Shown: positions 1-9,079, counted from the first letter of the stretch. The stretch: DNA of 64,000 nt from Bacteroidales bacterium UBA3754 (GCA_002371705.1 DFGI01000080.1:228-64227), one strand, 5' to 3'. Translations and numbers: made by a program. The notes: a model not told the origin generated them from the letters alone.

Positions 1-277
1 GCTGGAACCAGTGCGTATAGTGCGTTGCGCCCAAATCCATAGCCCACTGTTTCATACCAGCGGCAACGTGATTTGCGATGTCGCGATCCAACGTCGCACC
101 ATTATCAATTACGTCACGAATGACTTTCACTGTTTCTTTTGACAAGTATTTGGCCATCTGTTCACGACCAAACACATACTTTCCGAAATACTCCGAAGTC
201 AAACCTTTGGGAGCTTCCACGGCTACCGCTTTCTTCTTGAATGCCTCGCCTACCACTTGAAATCTTAAATTTGCCAT
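1..277 (-). CDS. glnN: Glutamine synthetase type III, N-terminal fragment (cut by window edge)
   Basis: Only the first 92 codons are present; the gene continues off the left edge. GSIII makes glutamine from glutamate, ammonia and ATP in the cytoplasm and is the large (about 730 aa) glutamine synthetase typical of Bacteroidota. The reverse strand from ATG at 277 reads MANLRFQVVGEAF, then a segment with EYFGKYVFG, and ends in WAMDLGATHYTHWFQ, which matches the conserved GSIII entry motif (WAM..GATHYTHWFQP). No TAnnTTTG box was found just upstream. Family call is firm from the motif; function beyond the fragment is inferred. Confidence 0.88.
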   Translation of the reverse strand, partial: MANLRFQVVGEAFKKKAVAVEAPKGLTSEYFGKYVFGREQMAKYLSKETVKVIRDVIDNGATLDRDIANHVAAGMKQWAMDLGATHYTHWFQ

Positions 278-598
278 ATCCTTTGGTTTTTATGATTTAC
301 ATTATAATCGTCATTTTTCGGTCTTTTTGTAACCGTTTTAACGCGTTTGCTTAAAAATTTCAATGCAAATAAATGTAAATAATTTCAAATTGTAAGCATA
401 TAGTACCGAAAATCTTTAAATTTTATATAAAATTACGTGGATTTCGTACAAAAGAGTAAGCAGAATGAGGGAAAATACTTACAAAGTAAAAAAGAACCTA
501 AATAACCGCATTACATTTAAGTACATGCAACGTGTTATATCATCTTAGAACTTATGACAGAGCGAGGAGTGGCATAATGAAGGTATATCAAAAATTCA
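278..598. other. Intergenic gap between glnN and the lipoprotein gene
   Basis: About 320 AT-rich bases between divergent genes. I see no convincing ORF, tRNA or strong hairpin. The right end carries the promoter of the lipoprotein gene; the glnN promoter must lie here but I could not identify a clean box for it. Confidence 0.5.
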
Positions 599-606
599 TA
601 TCTTTG
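599..606 (+). promoter_or_regulatory. Bacteroidota -7 box TATCTTTG
   Basis: Matches the TAnnTTTG consensus of the Bacteroidota housekeeping sigma factor, 23 nt before the ATG at 630. No clear -33 TTG partner was seen. Confidence 0.55.
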
Positions 607-629
607 TAGAAATCAAAAAAATCATTTTT

Positions 630-2039
630 ATGAAAAATCTTACATTGTTTTTAAGTTGCTTGCTCATTGGTACAACAACCTTATTTGTGAGTTGTGACAA
701 GAAAGACGACCCGACTCCAGAAAAAGAGAAGAAGGAGAACAAAGACCTTGTGTTGGAATATTCCCTAACGTTTGCCAATAGCGAAATAATAGATTATGAC
801 TCAAAGCAAGTTGAACTTGACCTTAATACCATAGCAGCATACTTGGGCGTTGATAAAGAACAATTAGGCAGTGCATTGACAGGAAAAGAAAAAAGCGACA
901 TCACTTGTTTGGCAATCAATAATTCTACCAATTCCGACACAATACGCTCAAACACACAATACCATTGGGGGCATTGGTGGGAGAAAAACGGTGACGTGTG
1001 CGAAAAATATAATGGTATGTTTCAGTCAGCATTCACGTATGAGGAATGCATTGGTATATTCAACATTTACTTAAATTATGACCGATATGAAGTCTGCCAG
1101 ACAAAAATTACCGAGGCATTACGATACCAAGGCAAATGCGTGAAGATTATCTTCACTATTTACGTGATTGACCTCAACGACAAGCAACATATTGTCGCCA
1201 CCAACACAATGTCGATTGACTATCTTGTTACAAGCCAGTCACAACAAGTTACCGTAGATGATTTCAATGCCGAGGCGACATTGTCGGCACTTGGGGCAAA
1301 TTCTTGGGACGATGTAATCTGGTTGGTCAAAGGAGAATTGGGTTACAATACAGTTTATGTATCAACTATTACCAAAGAGCCCTGTTATTATTACGATGAA
1401 AATGGAGATTATACATCATCATTGTTGGAGTCTGTAATATATGCCACTGTTCTGGAAGGACAATTAAGCATTCAACAGATGGGAACCGAGGTAAAGCCAA
1501 ATGGCACAATGACCATCAAATTCTATATGCTGTACAACAGCAAAATTGTTGAGAACAGTGTTACAATCAATTTTGTTGATTATTTAGACCCAGAAACTGC
1601 CCCCGAAGGAACTCCGACTTCGATAGAAAAAGACCTCTCCGTTTCGTTTCCACGCGAAGATTGGGAATCTACGAGCATTGATATAACAGAAGACTTGCGT
1701 CAATGTTTTAAAATGACTACCTATCAGATTCATAAAGCAATCAACAACAATGAAATAAAGATATGGTATGGAGAAGTTGGCAAGGGAGAATACAATTCTG
1801 GTTTTTATATTGATACAGAAGGAAATGTTGTTTCCGCATCTGATTTCCTTTCGGTATTTTCTTCTATAATCGCTTCATTAACAATCAATTCCGCAGAGAA
1901 AAACAGCGCCATATCGCTTATGACGATAAGTGCCACCAGTAATCAAGATATTACAACCATTACACCGAAACTGATTTTAGAAAAAGATGGCGTAACGGCG
2001 ACGTTTAATATCACAATAAATATTAAGGACGTAGAATAA
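630..2039 (+). CDS. Surface lipoprotein with DUF4859-like modules
   Basis: 469 aa. Signal peptide ends in a lipobox (LFVSC, Cys22) followed by DKKDD, the acidic kind of sequence that sends Bacteroidota lipoproteins to the cell surface. The mature part seems to hold three related modules (about 40-190, 195-330, 340-469). The first contains WGHWWEKNGDVC near residue 110, similar to the GHWFDANG-type signature I associate with DUF4859, a domain of unknown function found in Bacteroidota surface proteins. The module count is by eye and uncertain. It precedes a cellobiose phosphorylase gene that has its own promoter box, so shared function is only possible. Role unknown; carbohydrate or surface binding is a guess. 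Confidence 0.65.
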   Translation: MKNLTLFLSCLLIGTTTLFVSCDKKDDPTPEKEKKENKDLVLEYSLTFANSEIIDYDSKQVELDLNTIAAYLGVDKEQLGSALTGKEKSDITCLAINNSTNSDTIRSNTQYHWGHWWEKNGDVCEKYNGMFQSAFTYEECIGIFNIYLNYDRYEVCQTKITEALRYQGKCVKIIFTIYVIDLNDKQHIVATNTMSIDYLVTSQSQQVTVDDFNAEATLSALGANSWDDVIWLVKGELGYNTVYVSTITKEPCYYYDENGDYTSSLLESVIYATVLEGQLSIQQMGTEVKPNGTMTIKFYMLYNSKIVENSVTINFVDYLDPETAPEGTPTSIEKDLSVSFPREDWESTSIDITEDLRQCFKMTTYQIHKAINNNEIKIWYGEVGKGEYNSGFYIDTEGNVVSASDFLSVFSSIIASLTINSAEKNSAISLMTISATSNQDITTITPKLILEKDGVTATFNITINIKDVE

Positions 2040-2053
2040 TTCATAAAAAATTG

Positions 2054-2061
2054 TACCTTTG
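2054..2061 (+). promoter_or_regulatory. -7 box TACCTTTG upstream of GH94 gene
   Basis: TAnnTTTG match 41 nt before the ATG at 2103, in the short gap after the lipoprotein stop; implies the phosphorylase can be transcribed on its own. Confidence 0.55.
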
Positions 2062-2102
2062 AAACGTTATTTTTTTGAATAGTAACTTTTAATCTTTATT
2101 GT

Positions 2103-4499
2103 ATGCAATACGGCTATTTTGATGACGAGCACAAGGAATACGTCATCACCAAACCCGACACTCCCACTTCGTGGAGCAATTATCTTGGCGACACTCGCTA
2201 TGGTGCAATCATTACAAACAACGCCGGCGGATATTCATTTTTCCGCTCGTCGGTGCAAGGTTGTTTTCTTCGTATAAAATTCAACAATGTGCCGCTCGAC
2301 CAGCCCGGTCGCTATTTGTACATCCACGACTGCGAAAACAAGGATTTTTGGTCTGGCTCGTGGCAACCAGTAGGCAAACCGCTTGACAAATATAAAAGCG
2401 AATGCCGTCATGGTTCGGCCTACACGAAAATTTCGTCGGAATATAGCAACATAAAGACCGAAACGCTTTATTTCGTGCCGATGGGACAGGAATTCGAGGT
2501 GTGGAACGTAAAAATCACCAACACAGGCAAGAAAGCCCGTAAGTTGCGTGCATTCACCTACGTTGAATTTGCGTCGAACTGGAATATGAACGACGACAGC
2601 AACAATCTGCAATATACGCAGTACATTATTAAGACTGCCTACAAAAACGGCTTTGTTGACCACGGCAGCAACTTGTATATGCCCGAAGACCCCGACAATT
2701 TCCAGAATAAAGACCAAGCACGTCACTCGTTCATTGGCGTTGTGGGTCAGAAAGTTACGGGTTACGACAGCGACCGTGCAAAATTTTTGGGAGCATACCG
2801 CACGTATGCAAATCCGCAAGTTGTGGCTAACGGAAAATGTAACAATTCCCTTACCGAAGGTGACAACGGTTGCGGTACGTTGCAAGTAGATGTTGACCTG
2901 CAACCGGGCGAGACAAAGGAATTTTCCGTTGTTCTTGGTATCGGCAAGGCGTGGGAAGAAGGCAAAAAAGCGGCAAAAATGGTTGCAACGCCAGCCAAGG
3001 TCGAAGCCGAATTCAACAAAATTGTGAAATACTGGCACGGACGTATCGAAGGTCTTTCGGCACAAACACCCGATGCGGCTTTCAATAGCATGATAAATAT
3101 GTGGAATCCGTTCAACAACCTGATTACGTATGCGTGGAGCCGTGCGGCCTCGCTCATCTACCGTGGCGAACGCGACGGAATGGGCTACCGCGACACGATT
3201 CAGGATATGCTCGGCGTTATCCACAACATTCCAGAGGAAGTTGTTGACCGTCTTGAACTTATGCTGACAGGACAAAACTCCAACGGTGGCGCTATGCCTG
3301 TTGTGAAACCGTTTGCACACAATCCGGGACACGAGGCACCGACTCCCGAAGCCGACTTCCGTTCCGACGACTGCATGTGGCTGTTCAACACGGTTCCTAC
3401 ATACGTGAAGGAATTGGGCGACATCAATTATTACAACAAGGTTCTTCCGTTCTCCGACAAGGGCGAAGGCACCGTTTTGGAACACCTGAAACGTGCCATC
3501 CAGTTCAACCTCGACCGTCGTGGTAAAAACGGCTTGCCGTGCGGCCTGAAAGCCGACTGGAACGACTGTCTTGTACTTGGAGCAAAAGGCGAAACGGTGT
3601 TCGTGGCAATGCAACTCCGTTACGCATTGACAGTCTATATTGACATTTGTACTCGTTTGAACAAGAAAGACGAAGTGAAATGGGCGGAAGGTCATTTGAC
3701 CTCGTTGACGAAGACCATCGACAAGGTTGCGTGGGACGGCGAATGGTACGTTCGTGCAATCAAAGAAGACGGCTACATTTTCGGCACGAAAAACGACCCA
3801 CTGAATGAAGGAAAGATTTGGTTAAATCCGAACTCGTGGGCAATCATTTCCGGTCAGGCAACCGGCGAACGTGCCGAAACGGTTATGAACAGCGTTGAGA
3901 AACATTTGGCAATAAAATACGGTTTGGTTCTGTGCGATCCTCCATACGAAAAAACAGAGGCGTCGGTTATCAAGGCACCGTTGTTCAACAAGGGGATGAA
4001 GGAAAATGCCGCCGTGTTCCAGCACACGCAAGGTTGGGGAATTATGGCCGACTGTATTTTGGGACACGGAAAACGTGCGTTCAAAAACTACAAGAACTAT
4101 CTTCCTGCCGCATACAACGAAAAGGCGGAAGTTCGTCAGATTGAACCGTATGTATATGCACAAACCACCTGTTCTACCTACAACATGCGTGCTGGTCAAA
4201 GTCGTTGCCCGTGGTTGAGCGGAACGGCTTCGTGGGCATATTTCACGGCGGCGCAATACATTCTCGGCATTCGTCCCGACTACGACGGTCTGTTGATTGA
4301 CCCATGTATTCCAGGATGGAAAGGATTCACGGCGACACGTAAATTCCGTGGGAAAATCGCGAACATCACCGTAAAGAATCCTAAAAAAGTAGAAAAAGGC
4401 GTGGTTTCCATCACATTGAACGGCAAAGCTGTGGAAGGCAATGTGGTTCCGTTCGACAAGATGAAGAAGGAAAATGAAATTGTTGTGGTAATGGGATAA
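2103..4499 (+). CDS. Cellobiose phosphorylase (GH94)
   Basis: 798 aa, the usual length for GH94 cellobiose or chitobiose phosphorylases. These cytoplasmic enzymes split a beta-1,4 disaccharide with phosphate into sugar-1-phosphate and free sugar, saving ATP. The start MQYGYFDDEHKEYVIT and the following NYLGDTRYGAII and NNAGGYSFF are hallmark N-terminal motifs; GRYLYIHD and FWSGSWQPV follow. The catalytic acid lies in ADWNDC, Asp485, equivalent to Asp490/492 of characterised members. The C-terminus has WLSGTASWAY and LLIDPCIPG. The YNN-type segment (KFNNVPLDQPGRY) is closer to cellobiose than chitobiose phosphorylase, but substrate cannot be fixed by eye. Strong terminator follows. Confidence 0.9.
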   Translation: MQYGYFDDEHKEYVITKPDTPTSWSNYLGDTRYGAIITNNAGGYSFFRSSVQGCFLRIKFNNVPLDQPGRYLYIHDCENKDFWSGSWQPVGKPLDKYKSECRHGSAYTKISSEYSNIKTETLYFVPMGQEFEVWNVKITNTGKKARKLRAFTYVEFASNWNMNDDSNNLQYTQYIIKTAYKNGFVDHGSNLYMPEDPDNFQNKDQARHSFIGVVGQKVTGYDSDRAKFLGAYRTYANPQVVANGKCNNSLTEGDNGCGTLQVDVDLQPGETKEFSVVLGIGKAWEEGKKAAKMVATPAKVEAEFNKIVKYWHGRIEGLSAQTPDAAFNSMINMWNPFNNLITYAWSRAASLIYRGERDGMGYRDTIQDMLGVIHNIPEEVVDRLELMLTGQNSNGGAMPVVKPFAHNPGHEAPTPEADFRSDDCMWLFNTVPTYVKELGDINYYNKVLPFSDKGEGTVLEHLKRAIQFNLDRRGKNGLPCGLKADWNDCLVLGAKGETVFVAMQLRYALTVYIDICTRLNKKDEVKWAEGHLTSLTKTIDKVAWDGEWYVRAIKEDGYIFGTKNDPLNEGKIWLNPNSWAIISGQATGERAETVMNSVEKHLAIKYGLVLCDPPYEKTEASVIKAPLFNKGMKENAAVFQHTQGWGIMADCILGHGKRAFKNYKNYLPAAYNEKAEVRQIEPYVYAQTTCSTYNMRAGQSRCPWLSGTASWAYFTAAQYILGIRPDYDGLLIDPCIPGWKGFTATRKFRGKIANITVKNPKKVEKGVVSITLNGKAVEGNVVPFDKMKKENEIVVVMG

Positions 4500-4525
4500 C
4501 AACAATTTTCCTTGCTAATGATAAG

Positions 4526-4555
4526 AAAGAGATGTATTGCTACATCTCTTTTTTT
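4526..4555 (+). terminator. Rho-independent terminator after GH94 gene
   Basis: 11-bp perfect stem (4526-4536 with 4541-4551), TTGC loop, then T run to 4555. It lies 26 nt past the stop at 4499. Confidence 0.88.
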
Positions 4556-4667
4556 ATGCAAGAATTTTTCATTGCATTCTGTGGTAAATCGTTCTCGTAG
4601 AAAGCAAATTTCCTATATTTGAAAAAGTATGAATTAAAATAAGAAATAGAAAATTAACGTATAATCA

Positions 4668-5609
4668 CTATTTCCCTATACAATTCATAATCACGCTAAT
4701 CATCATCTCTTTTTCCTCGCTGCGGGATTCTGCAATCATAATCGTAAGAGCCACAAGTGTGTAGTCGTCAATCGTCTTTTCCCCGTCGATGAATAATGCT
4801 CCGTTTTTGTCGAGAAAATACAGAAACATTGTGGCGGCAATACGTTTGTTACCGTCAATGAAACTATGATTTTTAGTCACAAAATATAACAAGTTGGCGG
4901 CTTTCTCCTCCAACGAGGGATACACGTCGTTTCCGCCAAACGATTGATATATGTTTCCGATACTTCCTTTAAACGAGTCATCTTTTTCTTTCCCGAATAA
5001 AGACGATTCGTCACCAAACCGCATGGATTCTATCACCGACATACATTCCTCATAAGTAAGCACATACACACTCTTGTTCCCTTTGGGGCGTTGCATGGTC
5101 TGATGGTCGTAGGAATCGAGCAAATCCAGCGCTGTGTTGTATTTTTCCACAACAGAAAGTACTTGCTTGCTATCCAAAACATGTTCGGCACGTTTCAGAA
5201 TTTGGATTACCTGTCCGAGTTGGGCGGTGCGTTTGTCGTTTACAGCATACCCTTTGAGCAAATAATCTTTTATTATTTGGTTTGCCCATTGGCGAAACTT
5301 AACACCTCGTTTTGCGTTTACACGATAACCCACGGAAATAATCATATCCAGATTGAAGTATGGAATATTTCGAGAAACTTTTCTATTCCCTTCAATTTGA
5401 ACTTGTGCAATTTTTGCACAGGTTGACTCACGCTGTAATTCCTCAACTTTGTAAATGTTGTTTATATGGCGAACAATAGACGTTCTGTCCGTTTGAAATA
5501 ATTCCGCCATTTGGGCTTGAGAGAGCCATACTGTTTCATTCTCCAGACGCACATCCAACTGGATTTTTCCGTCTTCTGTCTGATAAATTTCAATCTTATT
5601 AGTGTTCAT
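4668..5609 (-). CDS. RhuM family protein with C-terminal Fic/Doc domain
   Basis: 313 aa. Residues about 5-130 match the RhuM virulence-protein type: ETVWLSQAQMAELFQT (helix-turn-helix like), then SRNIPYFNLDMIISVGYRVN and FRQWANQII, the standard RhuM core. Residues about 140-310 carry a Fic/Doc fold with HSFIDGNKR at about 248-256, close to the HxFx(D/E)GN(G/K)R active-site loop of enzymes that add AMP or phosphate to proteins. Target unknown. It diverges from a small XRE-type gene, a layout that fits a toxin-like gene with its own regulator, but no classical inhibitory helix motif was recognised. A -7 box at 5633-5640 gives a leader of under 20 nt. Confidence 0.85.
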   Translation of the reverse strand: MNTNKIEIYQTEDGKIQLDVRLENETVWLSQAQMAELFQTDRTSIVRHINNIYKVEELQRESTCAKIAQVQIEGNRKVSRNIPYFNLDMIISVGYRVNAKRGVKFRQWANQIIKDYLLKGYAVNDKRTAQLGQVIQILKRAEHVLDSKQVLSVVEKYNTALDLLDSYDHQTMQRPKGNKSVYVLTYEECMSVIESMRFGDESSLFGKEKDDSFKGSIGNIYQSFGGNDVYPSLEEKAANLLYFVTKNHSFIDGNKRIAATMFLYFLDKNGALFIDGEKTIDDYTLVALTIMIAESRSEEKEMMISVIMNCIGK

Positions 5610-5632
5610 ACTTTTAAATTATTGGTATGATG

Positions 5633-5640
5633 CAAATTTA
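5633..5640 (-). promoter_or_regulatory. -7 box TAAATTTG for the RhuM-Fic gene
   Basis: On the minus strand reads TAAATTTGC, 23 nt before the ATG at 5609. Confidence 0.5.
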
Positions 5641-5656
5641 ATAACTTTTCCCATTT

Positions 5657-5690
5657 TTTGCCTTACGTGCCAATTTTCTTGTTACTTTTG
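5657..5690 (+). promoter_or_regulatory. Promoter (-33 TTTG, -7 TACTTTTG) for hairpin leader and XRE gene
   Basis: TTTG at 5657-5660 and TACTTTTG at 5683-5690 with a 22-bp spacer. Expected transcription start is near 5695-5698, about 60 nt before the long hairpin and about 220 nt before the XRE start codon. Confidence 0.6.
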
Positions 5691-5755
5691 ACGAAACAAA
5701 ATTTTAAAAGAACAAAAACAGAAATAGAATTTTAAAACATATTTGAGCTTACGCT

Positions 5756-5888
5756 CTTATTCTCTATCCGTAAAATCCGCCAAAATTTGCAACGAGAGTA
5801 AGTCAGCGATTGGTTCACGCGTGAGGCGTGAGCTGTTTCGTACTTATCAGTTGCAATGGTTCTTGGCGGAGCCTTCGGATATGATAAG
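5756..5888 (+). ncRNA. Candidate structured RNA: 133-nt nested hairpin
   Basis: Seven helices nest in perfect order: 5756-5760/5884-5888 (CTTAT/ATAAG), 5765-5770/5876-5881 (TATCCG/CGGATA), 5776-5783/5863-5870 (TCCGCCAA/TTGGCGGA), 5787-5793/5850-5856 (TTGCAAC/GTTGCAA), 5798-5803/5842-5847 (one G-U), 5804-5807/5832-5835 and 5815-5820/5826-5831 (TCACGC/GCGTGA). Only small bulges of 0-7 nt separate them. It lies between a promoter box and the XRE start codon, so it is probably transcribed, either as the 5' leader or as a separate RNA. It encodes no evident peptide. It could also be a MITE-like inverted repeat. No known RNA family was recognised. Confidence 0.6.
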
Positions 5889-5915
5889 TAAAAACGAACG
5901 GCTAACGCTTTTTTT

Positions 5916-6122
5916 ATGGAGAAACCACAAAACATACACATTGGACAACTAATACATGCTAAGTTACGGGAGCAGGGACGCAGTACGAGCTGGCTTGCCA
6001 AGCAAATACCTTGTTCGAGGAACAATTTGTACAAAATATTCTCTAAACCGTCAATCAACACCGATGTGCTACTCCGTATATCAAAAATACTTGACTATAA
6101 TTTCTTCCAGCATTTCAATTAA
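5916..6122 (+). CDS. Small XRE-like helix-turn-helix protein
   Basis: 68 aa, nearly all one helix-turn-helix. Begins MEKPQNIHIGQLIHAKL, then WLAKQIPCSRNNLYKIF and LLRISKILDYNFF, a pattern seen in small Bacteroidota DNA-binding proteins of this size. Presumed cytoplasmic transcription regulator; target unknown. The start codon directly follows a seven-T run (5909-5915), so there is no Shine-Dalgarno site, and the long hairpin ends 27 nt upstream. Divergent from the RhuM-Fic gene, which it may regulate (inference). Confidence 0.78.
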   Translation: MEKPQNIHIGQLIHAKLREQGRSTSWLAKQIPCSRNNLYKIFSKPSINTDVLLRISKILDYNFFQHFN

Positions 6123-6198
6123 TATTTTATCCATTTTGATTACAAAATTGTAATCTTTTTGATGACAGTGGAATTCACGTAATCTGCTGAATAATAGG

Positions 6199-6206
6199 TA
6201 TTTTTG
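6199..6206 (+). promoter_or_regulatory. -7 box TATTTTTG upstream of lectin-like gene 1
   Basis: TAnnTTTG match 40 nt before the ATG at 6247. Confidence 0.5.
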
Positions 6207-6246
6207 TTATCGTTTGAAAATGTATTAACTCAATAAATATATACGT

Positions 6247-6497
6247 ATGAGAAAATTTTATTCGATTTTAGGACTGTTGCTGATGTGTGCAACGAGTTTA
6301 TTCGCACAAACTAACTACACGGTTACGTTTACGGCGAATGTTGAGATGGAAAAAGTACAAGTAAAGAATCTGTCTTCGGGTAAAACAAAAATGCTGTACA
6401 GCCCTGACAATGTGATTACATTGCAAAAAGTGAAAAAACAAGAAACACCAATTGCCTCAGTTGACAATCCAATGTTTTTGCAACAGACGGCAAGCAA
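6247..6497 (+). repeat. Direct repeat copy 1 (5' end of lectin-like gene 1)
   Basis: These 251 bp match 8829-9079 without any gap (constant offset 2582) and with only a few substitutions. Identity starts shortly before the start codon (atatatacgtATG in both) and fades after the shared LQQTASN. Marks a recent tandem duplication or gene conversion. Confidence 0.9.
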
Positions 6498-8757
6498 CGA
6501 GGTAATTGTGAATATGGAAAAAGCGGGACATTTGAACCTCACGTTGTATTCTTCCAACGGAAGTTTCATAGCTCGCTATTCAAACAACGTTGAAGCAGGG
6601 CAGAATGCGTTCCAGATTGGCGCTTCGTCGGGTGTGTACATGCTGGTGGCTTCCGCAAACAATCAGACTGCGTCGCTGAAAATTCTGTTAACGCAAAGCA
6701 CGCCGCCAAGTATTATTGAAGTTTTGATCAATAAACCTGAACCTTTGTTGAAGTCGATTGACGATGTGATAACCTTTGACGAAGGCGATACGTTCGAGTT
6801 TACAGGATATTATAACAATCAAACCGATGTAAAAACGGTGGTGATTACAAGTGATAAGACCATAACGTTTTCTTTTACGACGACGACAACAATAACGTGT
6901 TCTCCTATTCCTGGAAACAGCGTAATAAAGTCGTCATTTTCTGTTTCTCCTAACAATAAAGTTTACTTTTCTCAAGGAAATCTACGATTCTGGTCTCGTT
7001 CTTTTTATTTTGCAGAACATCAATATGATATAATTGGCGAAAGTAATATGTATGGTAGTGATGATGATAAAAAAATTAGTAGTACGATAGATTTATTCTG
7101 TTGGGGTACTTCTGGTTGGAACAGCGGAGCAAACGAGTATATGCCCACAAGTTCACGTAAAAATGACGAAGACTATTATCCTGGTGGTTCGTCTTCCAAC
7201 GACCTGACTGGTAATTATGCTAACGCAGACTGGGGCGTGTACAATAAGATTTCTAACGGTGGTAACCAAGCAGGATTGTGGAGAACTCTTACTATTGATG
7301 AATGGGATTATTTGTTAGAAAAGCGTAACAACGCCTCAAGTAAAAAAGGATACGCGATGGTTAACGGAGTGCATGGTCTAATTCTTTTACCCGATAATTG
7401 GACTTTGCCAGAGGGACTTACATTTAAGAGCGAATCGTCAAGCCCAACATATGGTGCGAGCTATTCTGACAACGAATATTCTTCGTCAGAGTGGAGAAAA
7501 ATGGAGGCGAACGGTGCGGTATTCCTTCCTGCTGGTGGTTATCGTTACAACGGTGTATTTAATACTGATAGAGGCTATTATTGGTCGGCTTCGGCAGACG
7601 GTGATGAATATGCCTACTATATGGGCTTTAAAAGTAACATTGCATGGGCGGACAGCTTTTTCAACCGACGTTTCGGAATCTCTGTCCGCCTTGTGTGTGA
7701 TGCGCCAATGGTTACAACTTGGCCAGCAACCGTCACAAAACATTCCGCCATCATTAGCGGAAACGTGACCAAAGACAACGGAGCAACTATAACAGAGCGA
7801 GGCATATGTTGGGGTACAACAAACAATCCTACCATTACAGATAATAAAATAATATGCGGAACGGGAATAGGCGAATTATTTAGTGTTAAACTTACCGATC
7901 TACCCGAGAACACAACATATTATGCTCGTGCCTATGCTGTGAATAGTGCAGGAATATCTTACGGAGAGATCATTACATTTACCACGAAGTATCTAGAAAA
8001 CGGAACGATTAGGGCTGCATTCTCTACTGGAAGTAACACTCAGATTTATTTCTCGCAGGGCAACCTGCAATACCAAGCAAGTACAGGCACGTGGCGATTC
8101 GCAGACCAATGGGAGATAGTTGGCCAAGATAACAACAACATTTCTTCAAACTATGAGGGTTGGATAGATTTATTCGGTTGGGGAACGAGTGGCTACAATG
8201 GCAAGAATCCATATATGACAAGCTCAAATTATAGTGACTACGGCGACGGTTCAAACAACATTACCAGCACAAATTACGACTGGGGCGTTTATAACAAGAT
8301 TTCCAATGGTGGGAACCAAGTGGAAATGTGGCGGACACTCACAAGGGGGGAATGGGAATATCTAATCAATAAAAGAACTGACGCGTCAAACAAGAAAGGC
8401 TATGCCACGGTGAATCACGTTTCGGGGTTAGTTTTGCTTCCCGATAACTGGACATTACCAGCAGACGTAACATTCACAAGCGAGAGACTACTACAAGAAC
8501 GAAACACATATTCAATTGAAGACTGGGCTAAAATGGAGGCTAATGGTGCGGTATTTCTTCCTGCTGCGGGCTACCGTTCCGGTACGGATGTGAACGGCGT
8601 TGGTTCCGGCTACTATTGGTCGAGTTCGGCTAACACCGTCCACGACGCGTACTATCTGTATTTCAACGGCAATGGCACGCAGCAAACGAACAACGAAGGT
8701 AACTACTACGGCCGCAGATATGGGCGATCTGTCCGCCTTGTGCGTGATGTAAAATAA
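6247..8757 (+). CDS. Secreted protein with two FISUMP/C-type-lectin-like domains
   Basis: 836 aa. Signal peptide 1-20 (cleavage after LFAQ). Residues 21-160 form an N-terminal module with a beta-sandwich-like stretch (GVYMLVASANNQTASLKI) resembling a Por-type sorting domain, here internal. Domain A (about 225-485) and domain B (about 590-836) share KVYFSQGNL, IDLFGWGTSG, DWGVYNKISNGGNQ, WRTLT..EW, GAVFLPA.GYR, GYYWS and a final SVRLV: the layout of FISUMP / C-type-lectin-fold domains common in secreted Bacteroidota proteins. Between them (about 487-580) is an Fn3-like domain (TERGICWGTTNNPTI, YYARAYAVNSAG). The segment between YYWS and SVRLV differs strongly between copies. Paralogue follows directly downstream. 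Ligand unknown. Confidence 0.75.
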   Translation: MRKFYSILGLLLMCATSLFAQTNYTVTFTANVEMEKVQVKNLSSGKTKMLYSPDNVITLQKVKKQETPIASVDNPMFLQQTASNEVIVNMEKAGHLNLTLYSSNGSFIARYSNNVEAGQNAFQIGASSGVYMLVASANNQTASLKILLTQSTPPSIIEVLINKPEPLLKSIDDVITFDEGDTFEFTGYYNNQTDVKTVVITSDKTITFSFTTTTTITCSPIPGNSVIKSSFSVSPNNKVYFSQGNLRFWSRSFYFAEHQYDIIGESNMYGSDDDKKISSTIDLFCWGTSGWNSGANEYMPTSSRKNDEDYYPGGSSSNDLTGNYANADWGVYNKISNGGNQAGLWRTLTIDEWDYLLEKRNNASSKKGYAMVNGVHGLILLPDNWTLPEGLTFKSESSSPTYGASYSDNEYSSSEWRKMEANGAVFLPAGGYRYNGVFNTDRGYYWSASADGDEYAYYMGFKSNIAWADSFFNRRFGISVRLVCDAPMVTTWPATVTKHSAIISGNVTKDNGATITERGICWGTTNNPTITDNKIICGTGIGELFSVKLTDLPENTTYYARAYAVNSAGISYGEIITFTTKYLENGTIRAAFSTGSNTQIYFSQGNLQYQASTGTWRFADQWEIVGQDNNNISSNYEGWIDLFGWGTSGYNGKNPYMTSSNYSDYGDGSNNITSTNYDWGVYNKISNGGNQVEMWRTLTRGEWEYLINKRTDASNKKGYATVNHVSGLVLLPDNWTLPADVTFTSERLLQERNTYSIEDWAKMEANGAVFLPAAGYRSGTDVNGVGSGYYWSSSANTVHDAYYLYFNGNGTQQTNNEGNYYGRRYGRSVRLVRDVK

Positions 8758-8828
8758 AAAATAGAGATAAGGATAAAAATGATATGAATAAAGGAAAAAT
8801 AATTGAAGAAATAAAAATATATATACGT

Positions 8829-9079
8829 ATGAGAAAATTTTATTCGATTTTAGGAGCGTTGCTGATGGGAGCAACGAGTTTATTCGCACAAACTAACTAC
8901 ACGGTTACGTTTTCGGCGAATGTTGAGATGGAAAAAGTACAAGTAAAGGATCTGTCTTCGGGAAAAACAAAAATGTTGTACAGCCCTGACAATGTGATTA
9001 CATTGCAAAAAGTGAAAAAACAAGAAACACCGATTGCCTCAGTTGACAATCCAATGTTTTTGCAACAGACGGCAAGCAA
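8829..9079 (+). repeat. Direct repeat copy 2 (5' end of lectin-like gene 2)
   Basis: Partner of 6247-6497. The 3' flanks of the two genes are also alike (both end GATGTnAAATAA followed closely by AAAAATAGAGATA), so the duplicated unit spanned the whole gene. Confidence 0.9.

Noticed and set aside
2235..3695. 486-codon open frame on the minus strand
   Set aside because: Lies wholly within the GH94 gene on the other strand, is Cys/His/Phe/Val-rich without family motifs, and is explained by codon bias of the real gene.
3822..4505. 227-codon minus-strand frame at the 3' end of the GH94 gene
   Set aside because: Antisense shadow; crosses no domain and lacks a promoter box.
5909..5915. Rho-independent terminator before the XRE gene
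   Set aside because: The T run is 20 nt from the end of the long hairpin and has no stem directly in front of it, so a standard terminator is not supported, though attenuation by other folds remains open.
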